Positions 1-6,921 of a DNA stretch of 12,032 bases are shown one piece after another. This DNA comes from an uncultured Oscillospiraceae bacterium (lineage in GTDB: Bacteria > Bacillota > Clostridia > Oscillospirales > Acutalibacteraceae): assembly GCA_900550095.1 (NCBI GenBank), contig URRG01000031.1, forward strand, positions 1 to 12,032, in the 5' to 3' direction. A program made the position numbers and the translations under genes. Under the pieces are notes generated by a model. That model saw nothing but the letters and a program-made list of their open reading frames with translations, did not search any database and was not told the DNA's origin. Each line of letters starts with the position of its first letter. The stretch's first letter is position 1.

Positions 1-168
1 TAAAAAGTAAGGAAGAAGGACGCCTGCGGTTCCCAGCGGTCTAAAAAACTGGGTTTCCTGAAGCATTCTGAGCGCGTATACGGAGGCGGTTCCAAACGTA
101 TAGACGTGCGGGAGGATTTTTTCGAAATCAGAGGCCGCTTTTTGAGACGAGAGCCGGGAGGTCAGGCT
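1..168 (-). other. Open reading frame remnant or incomplete gene downstream of the methyltransferase
   Basis: On the minus strand, after the methyltransferase stop, one frame stays open from base 168 to the window edge (56 codons). Part of it reads like real protein: DFEKILPHVYTFGTASVYAL, then a hydrophobic PLGTAGVLLPYFL. The plus-strand reading is rich in Arg/Lys and looks like an antisense shadow. No ATG, GTG or TTG with a Shine-Dalgarno sequence opens this frame; the only ATG is internal and has no ribosome binding site. It could be a decayed gene, a gene with an unusual start, or a chance open frame. The protein is not recognised. No terminator for the operon is visible in this stretch. 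Confidence 0.25.
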
Positions 169-905
169 TTATAAGCCTTGACCAGGAGGAAATTCGGTTT
201 GTGGGCCTCTTTTTTCAGGGAAGGCAGGCGGCTGAGAGCGTCCTCCGGCGGCAGGGGTTCCCGCAGCTCCTCAATGCGGAAACCGGCCCGGCACAAGCCG
301 TTGAGTATATCGGAAAACGTGCGGTGGTATTTTATTACGCCGCCCACCATCCAGGAAACGCAGCGCTTGCCCGGCTGGGCGTAATCCGTTAGCACATAAC
401 CTTCTGTTTCTCCGGAAGCGCTTCGCAGCCATCGGACGCCTTCCTTCGGAGCTGTGGTCAGCGGGTGTTCCTGGGAAAAGAGAAAGAGGCCGCCTTCTGT
501 TAGGAGGGAATATATGTCCCGGGCGAGCCTTTCAAAATCTTCCACGTAGTGGATGGCAAGGGAACTTACTATTATATCAAAGCGTTCCAGCATCAGGGCG
601 GATATGTCCTCCATGGGCATATGCAGGTAGCGGATGGACTCCCCAGTGCTTTCCTGCTGCGCCACAGCGAGCATTTTTTCAGAGATATCCGTTCCGGTTA
701 CGGAGCGGGCGCCCATTTTAGAGAAGGCAAGGCAGTTTTCCCCATATCCGCAGCCAAGATCCAGAATACGTTTTCCCTTTATTTCTCCCAGCATGGAGAA
801 AAGGGCGGGCTTTTCCGTAAGATTGTTGGCGCAGTCCGGGTTTTCCCGCAGAGCGCGGTAGCCTTCAAAAAATTTTTCATTATCAAATATGTTTTGCTTG
901 GACAT
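162..905 (-). CDS. Class I SAM-dependent methyltransferase, substrate unknown
   Basis: A 247-residue cytoplasmic enzyme that would transfer a methyl group from S-adenosylmethionine to an unknown acceptor. Motif I of the Rossmann fold is clear (ILDLGCGYGEN, about residues 47-57). The acidic residue closing beta-2 is in GTDIS (Asp73), and a motif II-like strand FDIIVSSLAIHYVED lies near 109-123. This fits the Methyltransf_11/25 type. The N-terminal FFEGYRALRENPDCANNL is, from memory, typical of a widespread Firmicute family of unknown substrate. I chose the start at 905 because AGGAGG lies 7 nt upstream; the longer frame to 974 lacks such a site. The gene begins 34 nt after the second permease ends, on the same strand, so it is probably the last gene of the exporter operon. 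That suggests it modifies the exported molecule or a target connected with it, which is inference. Confidence 0.88.
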   Translation of the reverse strand: MSKQNIFDNEKFFEGYRALRENPDCANNLTEKPALFSMLGEIKGKRILDLGCGYGENCLAFSKMGARSVTGTDISEKMLAVAQQESTGESIRYLHMPMEDISALMLERFDIIVSSLAIHYVEDFERLARDIYSLLTEGGLFLFSQEHPLTTAPKEGVRWLRSASGETEGYVLTDYAQPGKRCVSWMVGGVIKYHRTFSDILNGLCRAGFRIEELREPLPPEDALSRLPSLKKEAHKPNFLLVKAYKA

Positions 906-939
906 GCTTTGTTCCTCCTTTTTGGTTTGGGTATAGGTA

Positions 940-1779
940 TCAGCTCCCTGTGCTGCGGTAATGCCGCACACCAAAACGCCACATCAGAAGGGAAAGGCAC
1001 AGGAACGCAAGGCCCGCAGGCAGTGCAAGAGCTCCCTTCCACAAGGGTTCGCCCCACCCGCAGAGAACGGAGGCAGGGTAATAGCTCACCGCCAGAATAG
1101 GGATGAGAAACGTAAACATGGTTTTCAGCGGCCGGGGCATATAGGGCATGGGGCAGCGGGTAACCTGGTAGCCTGCGTTTGTAAAGATATAGATCCAATC
1201 CAGCCCCTTGATGGAAAAGAAAGCTATGCCGGAGGTCAGGATGAAGACCCCCATATAGAGCAGCATGCCCCCGGCAAGGGTATAGATAAGAAAGAGGATC
1301 CGAAGGAGATCCATACGGATCTGAAGTCTCCAGAGGCACCAGGCTATGGCAGCCAGCCCGCTTACCACCCGGGCCGCTCTGTGAATATGAAAAACGGATC
1401 CCATTACCTGCACTACCGTAGAGCGGGGTCTTAGCAGCACCCGGTCAAATTCCCCGCCCTGGACCATTTTCCAGGGAAAAGAGTCGAAGCCACGGCAGAA
1501 GGTTTCCGCCAAGCCAAAGGCGGTTACGGCCATGGAATACATGAGAAGGATCCGTTCCATGCTCCATTCCCCGATGGAACCAAAGCGGGAAAACATAAAG
1601 ATCGTGCTGATGGGATCGGTTACCACCACCAGAAATACCTGGGGGATCATCATCCACCAGCCCTTATACTGGACCCCGGAAAGAAACTGCAGGCGGATAT
1701 AGCGGAAGTAGAGAAAAAAGCCATTCATAGGCTTTTCCCGGTCAGAAGGCGGCCTGGCTGTGCGGGGCGATACTTTCAT
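940..1779 (-). CDS. ABC-2 type exporter permease, COG3694-like
   Basis: A 279-residue integral membrane protein, one half of a heteromeric ABC-2 permease. Hydrophobic stretches suitable for about six membrane segments are visible near residues 41-62, 76-93, 130-150, 160-182, 217-240 and 246-268. The conserved cytoplasmic stretch VQGGEFDRVLLRPRS (about 106-120) is characteristic of this family, where the loop probably contacts the ATPase. I chose the start at 1779 because AAGGAGG precedes it at good spacing; a later Met at residue 18 has no comparable site. It lies 85 nt after the first permease, a gap that includes a small hairpin. With the ATPase and the other permease it forms the usual COG4586/4587/3694 trio, often annotated as drug or daunorubicin-type exporters. 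The substrate cannot be told from sequence. Confidence 0.88.
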   Translation of the reverse strand: MKVSPRTARPPSDREKPMNGFFLYFRYIRLQFLSGVQYKGWWMMIPQVFLVVVTDPISTIFMFSRFGSIGEWSMERILLMYSMAVTAFGLAETFCRGFDSFPWKMVQGGEFDRVLLRPRSTVVQVMGSVFHIHRAARVVSGLAAIAWCLWRLQIRMDLLRILFLIYTLAGGMLLYMGVFILTSGIAFFSIKGLDWIYIFTNAGYQVTRCPMPYMPRPLKTMFTFLIPILAVSYYPASVLCGWGEPLWKGALALPAGLAFLCLSLLMWRFGVRHYRSTGS

Positions 1780-1853
1780 CTGTGTTCCTCCTTTCAGAGT
1801 TAGGGTTTTACGCAAGAGGGTGGGAGGGTGATTGCATGAGCCTAAGCCGTTGC

Positions 1854-1866
1854 AGGGGACGCCCCT
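1854..1866 (-). other. Small stem-loop at the junction of the two permease genes
   Basis: AGGGG-acg-CCCCT forms a 5-bp GC-rich stem with a 3-nt loop overlapping the stop codon of the upstream permease. No T-run follows on the minus strand, so it is not a normal terminator. It might affect RNA processing or relative expression within the operon, but a stem this short can arise by chance. Confidence 0.25.
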
Positions 1867-2854
1867 ATCCGCCTTGTACCACTACGGTTTTCAGGCGGCG
1901 CTTCATTAGGAATTTTCCCCACAGGAGGAATATGAGACTCCAAAACAAAGGCAGGCCCAGACCCAGCCATGCCTTTGAAAGGGGCATGGTTCCCAGATAC
2001 AGGCGCATAGGGAGATCGGTGTAGCCCGCAAAGGGCTGCAAAAGAAGGAAGGGCTGCAGAAAATCCGGCCAGAGCTGCAGGGGGAGATATGTTCCACCCA
2101 GCACCATGGCGATGAGGAGGATCATATAACAGGGGCCGTTTCCCCAGGGCACATTCAGGCGGATGACGCACATGAAGGTGGAAAAGGAGAAGCACAGGAA
2201 CCAGGCCCCCAGGCAACCCAGGAGAAAGCAGAAAAAAGCTCCCGGGGAGGCAGGGCCGGAAAGGCGCAGGGCAGGCGGCATGAGAAGACCGGTCAAAATC
2301 ACCGGCACCCCTCTCCAGAGAAGGGGAGAGGCCGCCCGAGCCGCATTCTGAGCCGCCCACAGGCTGTGGAGATCTATGGGCCGGCAGAGCTCGATGCCCA
2401 CGTCTCCGCTGTCGATTTTTTTCTGAATGTCCGGGTTGATGCCGCTGGGCTGCATGAGAAACAAAAACTGCCCCAGCCAGGTGTAGCTGATCACCTGAGA
2501 AAGGCTCATGCCGTTGGAAACACCGGGCATGGAGGCTTTATCCGCATAGGTGAAGAAAACCGTGTAGACCGTGATTTCGATCAGAGCCCAGAATATGCTG
2601 GTGGCAGCCCCTGCCAGGCCTGCAGCCCTGTATTGGATGGCTTCCAGCAGCTGGATGCGGAAAATGGCGGGATAAGCCCTCCAGGTTTTCCGGTTTTTGC
2701 CGCAGGAAGAAGAATCCTTTTTCTTGGGAAGCTTGGTCCTGCTTTTGCGGGAGAGGTTTTCAGAGAAATTTTCAGCGGTTTTTTCCCCACCGGGAAGGGG
2801 CGGAGCTTTTTCTTTTCCGGCAGCCTCCTCAGGGAGCTTTTTTTGTGTGCTCAT
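1865..2854 (-). CDS. ABC-2 type exporter permease, COG4587-like, with a long charged N-terminus
   Basis: A 329-residue membrane protein, the second permease half of the exporter. The core begins around residue 59 (AYPAIFRIQLLEAIQYRAAG), followed by hydrophobic segments near 78-102, 120-135, 180-196, 203-230, 240-260 and 297-315. The family-typical cytoplasmic stretch KKIDSGDVGIELCRPIDL lies near 145-162. I chose the start at 2854 because AAGGAGG lies upstream and overlaps the ATPase stop, giving tight coupling (13 nt gap). The longer frame to 2935 runs back into the ATPase and lacks a ribosome site. The first 58 residues are odd: rich in Lys, Glu, Ser and Pro, with no hydrophobic stretch, whereas relatives I recall begin almost directly with the AIFR-like segment. 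This tail is presumably cytoplasmic. Confidence 0.87.
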   Translation of the reverse strand: MSTQKKLPEEAAGKEKAPPLPGGEKTAENFSENLSRKSRTKLPKKKDSSSCGKNRKTWRAYPAIFRIQLLEAIQYRAAGLAGAATSIFWALIEITVYTVFFTYADKASMPGVSNGMSLSQVISYTWLGQFLFLMQPSGINPDIQKKIDSGDVGIELCRPIDLHSLWAAQNAARAASPLLWRGVPVILTGLLMPPALRLSGPASPGAFFCFLLGCLGAWFLCFSFSTFMCVIRLNVPWGNGPCYMILLIAMVLGGTYLPLQLWPDFLQPFLLLQPFAGYTDLPMRLYLGTMPLSKAWLGLGLPLFWSLIFLLWGKFLMKRRLKTVVVQGG

Positions 2855-2867
2855 GGGTTTCCTCCTT

Positions 2868-3860
2868 TCAGGAAAGATCCAGAGATTGATACATGGAAGC
2901 CACCATTTCATCCACGCTCTGTTCCTCCACCACAATATCCTGCAGGGGAAGAAGCTCCGCCAGGGCGGCGATCAGCCGGTGGGCGGGCGTTTTCCGGGAG
3001 TCGAAGACGGCGGTGCAGATTTTTCCTTCCAGCTTCCAGCGGAGAATGCCCTCCGGCGGATTTTCCGGCAGACAGGCGGGGCTCTGCAGGGTAGCCCGGA
3101 TGCGATGGAGCGGGGCGTAAGTCTTCTTCAGCTCCTGCAGGGTGCCGTCGTAGAGCAGGCGGCCATGGCCGATGGTCATCACCCGGGTGCAGAGAGCGTC
3201 GATATCGTCCATATCGTGGGTGGTGAGGATCATAGTCACGCCGTTTTTCCGATTCTCTTCCTTGAGAAAATCCCGCAGAGCCAGCTTTGAGACGGCGTCC
3301 AGCCCGATGGTGGGCTCGTCCAGAAACAGGATCCGGGGGCTGTGCAGCAAAGCCGCAGCCGCTTCACAGCGCATTCTCTGCCCCAGGGAAAGCTGCCGGA
3401 CAGGCACAGAGAGCAGGGGAGCCAGTTCCAGGGCCTTGCTCAATTCCCGGAGCCTTTCCGTGTAGCGGGCTCGTGGAATTCCGTAAATGTCCCGCAGAAG
3501 CTCAAAGGAATCCCTGGCGGGCACATCCCACCAAAGCTGGCTTCTCTGGCCGAATACCACCCCGATGTTGGCCACGTGGGCGGTGCGCTCCTTCCAGGGG
3601 GTGCGGCCCAGGATGGAACAGTTCCCTTCCTCCGGCGTCAGGATGCCGCTCATGACCTTCACAGTGGTGGATTTTCCCGCTCCATTGGGGCCGATATAGC
3701 CCACCAGCTCTCCTTCCTCAATGGTGAAGCTGATATGTTTGAGAGCTTCCACTGTGCGCTTTTCTCTGTGAAATAAGCTCTTGAAAGCAGAGTGCTTTCC
3801 TTTGGGCCGTTGAGAGATTGTAAAGCGTTTAGAGATATCCTCCAGCTGGATTTGATGCAT
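2868..3860 (-). CDS. ABC exporter ATP-binding protein, COG4586-like
   Basis: A 330-residue cytoplasmic ATPase that would energise export through the two permeases encoded next. Visible motifs: Walker A GPNGAGKST (57-65), Q-loop in VVFGQRSQLWW (Gln105), signature LSLGQ (157-161), Walker B ILFLDEP (177-183) with the catalytic Glu, D-loop GLD, and switch His215 in LTTHD. The GQRSQLWWD stretch after the Q-loop is, from memory, typical of the COG4586 group. A C-terminal region of about 90 residues after the nucleotide domain resembles the accessory domain seen in this group. I chose the start at 3860 because AAGGAGGG lies 10 nt upstream. The frame stays open to 4070, but that region lies partly upstream of the predicted transcription start and contains the operator, so it is leader. 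First gene of the operon. Confidence 0.92.
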   Translation of the reverse strand: MHQIQLEDISKRFTISQRPKGKHSAFKSLFHREKRTVEALKHISFTIEEGELVGYIGPNGAGKSTTVKVMSGILTPEEGNCSILGRTPWKERTAHVANIGVVFGQRSQLWWDVPARDSFELLRDIYGIPRARYTERLRELSKALELAPLLSVPVRQLSLGQRMRCEAAAALLHSPRILFLDEPTIGLDAVSKLALRDFLKEENRKNGVTMILTTHDMDDIDALCTRVMTIGHGRLLYDGTLQELKKTYAPLHRIRATLQSPACLPENPPEGILRWKLEGKICTAVFDSRKTPAHRLIAALAELLPLQDIVVEEQSVDEMVASMYQSLDLS

Positions 3861-3917
3861 AATGTGTTTTCCCTCCTTTATAGGAAAAGCAGTGCCTGCC
3901 CTTCCTGCGGTCTGTGG

Positions 3918-3994
3918 CATCCGGCGTCCGGATGATCCGCGGATGGGGCAGAAGAGCAGCGGACAAAAGGCCTCCGCCTGAAAGTGCGGAAGCC
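3918..3994 (-). other. Structured 5' leader of the exporter operon, two hairpins
   Basis: The predicted leader runs from about 4047 to 3861 (about 187 nt). It contains CATCCGG-cgt-CCGGATG (3918-3934, a perfect 7-bp stem) followed by a 10-bp palindrome (3935-3944). It also has a second stem pairing 3969-3977 with 3986-3994 (8 of 9 pairs, 8-nt loop). No run of Ts follows either stem on the minus strand, so simple attenuation is not evident. It does not match any riboswitch I recognise. Confidence 0.4.
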
Positions 3995-4019
3995 GGATGG
4001 TGATAGCCTGTGGCATATC

Positions 4020-4031
4020 GTACGATCGTAC
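4020..4031. promoter_or_regulatory. Operator-like palindrome GTACGATCGTAC
   Basis: A perfect 12-bp palindrome. Adding the flanks gives an 18-bp inverted repeat with one mismatched pair (4017-4034), and it also reads as a tandem ATCGTACG/ATCGTACT. It lies about 16-28 nt downstream of the predicted start site of the exporter operon, where a repressor would block transcription. TetR-family repressors often bind such sites in front of efflux genes; that assignment is inference because no regulator gene is in the window. Confidence 0.55.
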
Positions 4032-4053
4032 TATGGATGTTTGGAATGCTCTC

Positions 4054-4082
4054 AGTATACCGGATGGCAAAGAATCTGTAAA
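4054..4082 (-). promoter_or_regulatory. Sigma-A-type promoter of the exporter-methyltransferase operon
   Basis: On the minus strand, TTTACA (4077-4082) and TATACT (4054-4059) are separated by exactly 17 nt. The expected start site is near 4047. It faces the ATPase gene and places the palindrome at 4020-4031 just inside the transcript. Confidence 0.65.
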
Positions 4083-4163
4083 AAGGGAAAACAGGCGCCC
4101 TGCGTCCTTTTTTATAAGGCATACAGTGATCGGAGGCTTTTTCGCTTTTTTTCAAATTAATAC

Positions 4164-4192
4164 TTGACAAATGGAGGTTTTTTCCCTATGCT
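4164..4192 (+). promoter_or_regulatory. Strong plus-strand promoter with no evident gene
   Basis: TTGACA (4164-4169, perfect consensus), a 17-nt spacer and TATGCT (4187-4192). It is preceded by an AT-rich stretch that could act as an UP element. The expected start site is an A near 4199. It points away from the exporter operon and towards a terminator at 4273-4308, with no convincing coding gene between. Confidence 0.6.
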
Positions 4193-4198
4193 ATATAC

Positions 4199-4308
4199 AT
4201 AATCGATGTGAAATATACACCGGTCTTCTATATTGTTACCTTTTTGAGGAAAATCGTAATAGGAAAATATGAAACCACAGCCTATTGATTGGGGCTGTGG
4301 TTCTTTTT
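4199..4308 (+). ncRNA. Candidate small RNA of about 110 nt, or relic of a lost divergent gene
   Basis: The interval is bounded by a near-consensus promoter ending at 4192 and a Rho-independent terminator whose T-run ends at 4308. The predicted transcript is about 110 nt, AT-rich in its first two thirds, and ends in a 10-bp GC-containing stem. Its only ATG with a weak purine-rich stretch upstream (4269) would open a 40-codon frame whose codons make up both terminator stems, so translation is unlikely. It matches no RNA family I know. It could instead be what remains after deletion of a regulator gene once divergent from the exporter operon. Confidence 0.4.
4273..4308 (+). terminator. Rho-independent terminator, plus strand
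   Basis: AACCACAGCC (4273-4282) pairs perfectly with GGCTGTGGTT (4293-4302) around a 10-nt loop, followed by CTTTTT (4303-4308). The opposite strand has no comparable T-run, so it serves plus-strand transcripts. Confidence 0.75.
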
Positions 4309-4324
4309 ATGCGTTATGCGGCGG

Positions 4325-4361
4325 TAAAAAAGGAGGGCCGGTACGAAGACCGGGCCCTCCT
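4325..4361 (-). terminator. Rho-independent terminator of the FtsX-type ABC operon
   Basis: AGGAGGGCC (4331-4339) pairs with GGCCCTCCT (4353-4361), with three further inner pairs after a bulge. On the minus strand the stem is followed by TTTTTT (4330 down to 4325). It lies about 20 nt beyond the stop of the large permease gene. A short T-rich stretch on the plus side might make it weakly bidirectional. Confidence 0.85.
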
Positions 4362-4380
4362 CTTTATGAGCCTTTAAGCT

Positions 4381-6921
4381 TTAATTTGTAATATCCCGTA
4401 TGGTATCCATCACACTCCTTTTGCACATTCTGGAGATAATGATTTTACCGGAGATATATTGGATCAGAATAAGGAGCACGAACACTATGACTGCCGCCGG
4501 AAGCACATGGGTGAAATAAATATCCGAGGTTTCCACCGTCTTCCAGCCTTTCTGTCCGCTCCATATCAGCACAAAGCCGAGAGCGGCGCCCAGAACGTAC
4601 CCCCAGAATATGGCCAGGATATTGTTCTGGATTTCCAGCCTGACGATATCGCCGGAAGAGATCCCCACAGCCCGCAGAAGGGCATAGCTGTGCATGTTGT
4701 TCTGGGTCTGGGCCGAGGTGATCAGGAAAATGCAGATCATGGAAATGAACAGCAGTATCCCCAGAAGCGTTAGAAACAATGCGATCCACTGCTGCTGGCT
4801 GCTGATGTACTGCGCCTTTATGGCCGCCGTATCATCCATAGAGCAGTAAACGGACTGGCTGAAGGCCCGCTTCATAATGTCGTTGGCCTTATCGAAGGAA
4901 GCGCCCTCTTTCACGCTGAGGGATATGCAGTCCCACCGGGCGTTGGGATTCTGCTCGGAAAGGAAGGGGTAGGAGCAGAAGACCGAACCGCTGAGAGTAG
5001 AAAGGGAATATCCCGCTTTCTCCCCATCCGGGATATGTATCACAGCATCCACTGTGACCTGCCTTTCCAGAACGGTGGGCTCCCCGTTGATATACGATTC
5101 TGTGGAGCCCTCCGGCAGGATGGGGGAGATCGCGTCGATGGTTTCCCCCAGCTCATAGATATCGCCGTCGGCGACGACTATCTCGCCCTTCAGGAATTTT
5201 TCCGTATCGATTTCCCCGGCCGTCACATAGGGGCGAAGAAGCTCCAGGGTCGCCGTATCCACGGCGCACAGAGGCAGGGGAGCCGCCGCATACCCTTCCC
5301 CGTCCTCCAAGTACGAGAGCAGGCGCTGCTGATCCTCTTTTTCCAGGGAATTGAGTCTGTATTCCTGAAATCTGCCTGCGTCGGCAGGATCGATCTTCTG
5401 GAAATGGACGGTGGAAGAGGCGGAAGCGATGCAGTTCACATCAAAAATGCCGGAATCCAGGATGGAATCGACCATTTCTTCCGTTGCGCCGCTTCCCTGA
5501 GGAAAGGGCATATTGAATGTAGAAGACATGCAGGAATTACCGAGGGTATGCAGAGCATAGTCTTCTTTCCCCAGGGTCTTGAGCAGGGGTTCGTAAAAGG
5601 CCCTGGCGCTGGCTACCGACAGGAAGCTCACGTATACGGTGATCATGGCCAGCAGCGCCACCATACCCGAGAAGGAGAGCCGCTTCAGGAAATTGGAGCC
5701 CCTGACGGCCCTGTTCCAGAGCTTTGGGAAATCCGGGATGAATTTGTGGGTCATGAAGCTGCGGCGGTTTTTTCCATGCATAAGCTCCACCGGGCGGCTT
5801 TGATATACGCGCTTCGTTTTCAGCAGATAGGGGATAAGGAGCGATAGCAGGGAAATACCCGCCGAAAGGAAAAACGCTTCGCCGGATACGATAAACCGGG
5901 GCACAACCTCGTAAATGCGTATAGCGCCGGCCAGGGAAAAGGCGGGGAAGAGCATGAGCAGCCCCAGCAGGCACCCGGCGCAGAAGGAAACCAGCCACAG
6001 GGAAAAGGCCTGCAGCGCGAAGAGCAGCAGGGACTGCCGCGGGGTCGCGCCCGCGCATTTCAGGATGATCAGGTATCTCCTGCGGTTTTTCATATCCGTT
6101 TCGGCTATGTTGCAGGTCCCCACGGCCAGGATCAGCAGAAAAGCGAGAGTAAGGGTGAAGAAAATCCCGTTGATGACGGCTGTGCCTTCCTGGATATATG
6201 CGGAGGCGGAGGGGTAATTATTCACCTGGCAGCCTCCATAGACGCTCAGATCGGAGGTTGTGTCTCCACACAGGATATTGACTGCGGAAACGGACTCCTC
6301 CTCATAGCCGGCAGTGAGGATATTGGGCCAGTGGATCTCCTCCCTGTATTCCGCTATGTCTGCATACTGCATGTCTAAAAACAGGAGGTCGGCGCTGTAA
6401 TCCTTCAGAATGCCGGAAAGGGTATAGGTTTTTTCCACGGTTTTCCCGTTTTCGATTACGGGGATCGTGAAGCTTTCCCCCGGGGAGGCCGTCAGCCCCA
6501 GCTGGTAATAGGCCTTTTCCTCCAGGGCGGCTTCGTTTCCGCTTTTGGGGTAGTCGCCCTTCAAAAGCAATAGGGGCTTATAATAGAATGCCTTTTCATC
6601 CATGTGCCCCAACAGGGGGTACGCCTTCGGATCCATATTTTCCACCGGGACGGTTCCCTCCATGTGGATAAAACCCAGCCCCGCTTCTTTTCCGGCTTCC
6701 GTCTGTTTTTTTACTGCTTCGGGGGAAGCGTTGTATACGATTCGCTCATACCGGCCGGATTCCGCATACATGGCGTCGCTTTCCGCCTGCAGATAGGAAT
6801 CCCGCAGGGAAAGGGCGAGAAAGACCCCGCAGACCAGCAGCATGATACAGGCGGCGGACTTGATAAAAAATTTCCGATGGGAACCGATATACCGGAGATT
6901 CAGCAGCCAGAGCACTTTCAT
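4381..6921 (-). CDS. FtsX/MacB-type ABC permease with two extracytoplasmic domains
   Basis: An 846-residue membrane protein. Eight membrane segments are visible near residues 20-38, 250-271, 300-328, 349-367, 416-436, 710-735, 767-788 and 804-825. Two large outside domains lie between TM1 and TM2 (about 40-249) and between TM5 and TM6 (about 437-709). The FtsX core appears twice: once before and within TM2-TM4 (RRRYLIILKCAGATPRQSLL, 280-299), and again in TM6-TM8 (LLRAVGISSGDIVRLEIQNN, 748-767). That is the usual two-half architecture of Firmicute FtsX-like permeases. The start overlaps the ATPase stop as ATGA, and no strong SD is present, so translation is probably coupled. Such pairs use ATP for mechanotransmission across the membrane, for example in antimicrobial peptide resistance, lipoprotein handling or cell-wall hydrolase control; the role here is unknown. 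No two-component system is adjacent. Confidence 0.88.
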   Translation of the reverse strand: MKVLWLLNLRYIGSHRKFFIKSAACIMLLVCGVFLALSLRDSYLQAESDAMYAESGRYERIVYNASPEAVKKQTEAGKEAGLGFIHMEGTVPVENMDPKAYPLLGHMDEKAFYYKPLLLLKGDYPKSGNEAALEEKAYYQLGLTASPGESFTIPVIENGKTVEKTYTLSGILKDYSADLLFLDMQYADIAEYREEIHWPNILTAGYEEESVSAVNILCGDTTSDLSVYGGCQVNNYPSASAYIQEGTAVINGIFFTLTLAFLLILAVGTCNIAETDMKNRRRYLIILKCAGATPRQSLLLFALQAFSLWLVSFCAGCLLGLLMLFPAFSLAGAIRIYEVVPRFIVSGEAFFLSAGISLLSLLIPYLLKTKRVYQSRPVELMHGKNRRSFMTHKFIPDFPKLWNRAVRGSNFLKRLSFSGMVALLAMITVYVSFLSVASARAFYEPLLKTLGKEDYALHTLGNSCMSSTFNMPFPQGSGATEEMVDSILDSGIFDVNCIASASSTVHFQKIDPADAGRFQEYRLNSLEKEDQQRLLSYLEDGEGYAAAPLPLCAVDTATLELLRPYVTAGEIDTEKFLKGEIVVADGDIYELGETIDAISPILPEGSTESYINGEPTVLERQVTVDAVIHIPDGEKAGYSLSTLSGSVFCSYPFLSEQNPNARWDCISLSVKEGASFDKANDIMKRAFSQSVYCSMDDTAAIKAQYISSQQQWIALFLTLLGILLFISMICIFLITSAQTQNNMHSYALLRAVGISSGDIVRLEIQNNILAIFWGYVLGAALGFVLIWSGQKGWKTVETSDIYFTHVLPAAVIVFVLLILIQYISGKIIISRMCKRSVMDTIRDITN

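Noticed and set aside
162..181. Near-palindrome GTCAGGCTTTATAAGCCTTG at the methyltransferase stop
   Set aside because: No T-run follows on the minus strand, so it does not look like the operon terminator; it overlaps coding sequence.
2855..2935. Longer start for the first permease, inside the ATPase gene
   Set aside because: No SD; the residues are an out-of-frame reading of the ATPase C-terminus. The Met at 2854 has AAGGAGG.
3861..4070. In-frame upstream extension of the exporter ATPase, starting at 4070
   Set aside because: It begins upstream of the predicted transcription start, spans the operator and leader hairpins, lacks an SD, and has no family similarity. The Met at 3860 has a strong SD.
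4269..4391. 40-codon plus-strand frame starting MKPQPIDWGCG
   Set aside because: It is made of both terminator stems and runs past the predicted RNA end; its codons reflect hairpin sequence rather than a protein.
5035..5847. 270-codon plus-strand frame opposite the FtsX-type permease
   Set aside because: Antisense shadow of a clear membrane protein gene; no SD and Arg/Gln/Gly-rich composition.
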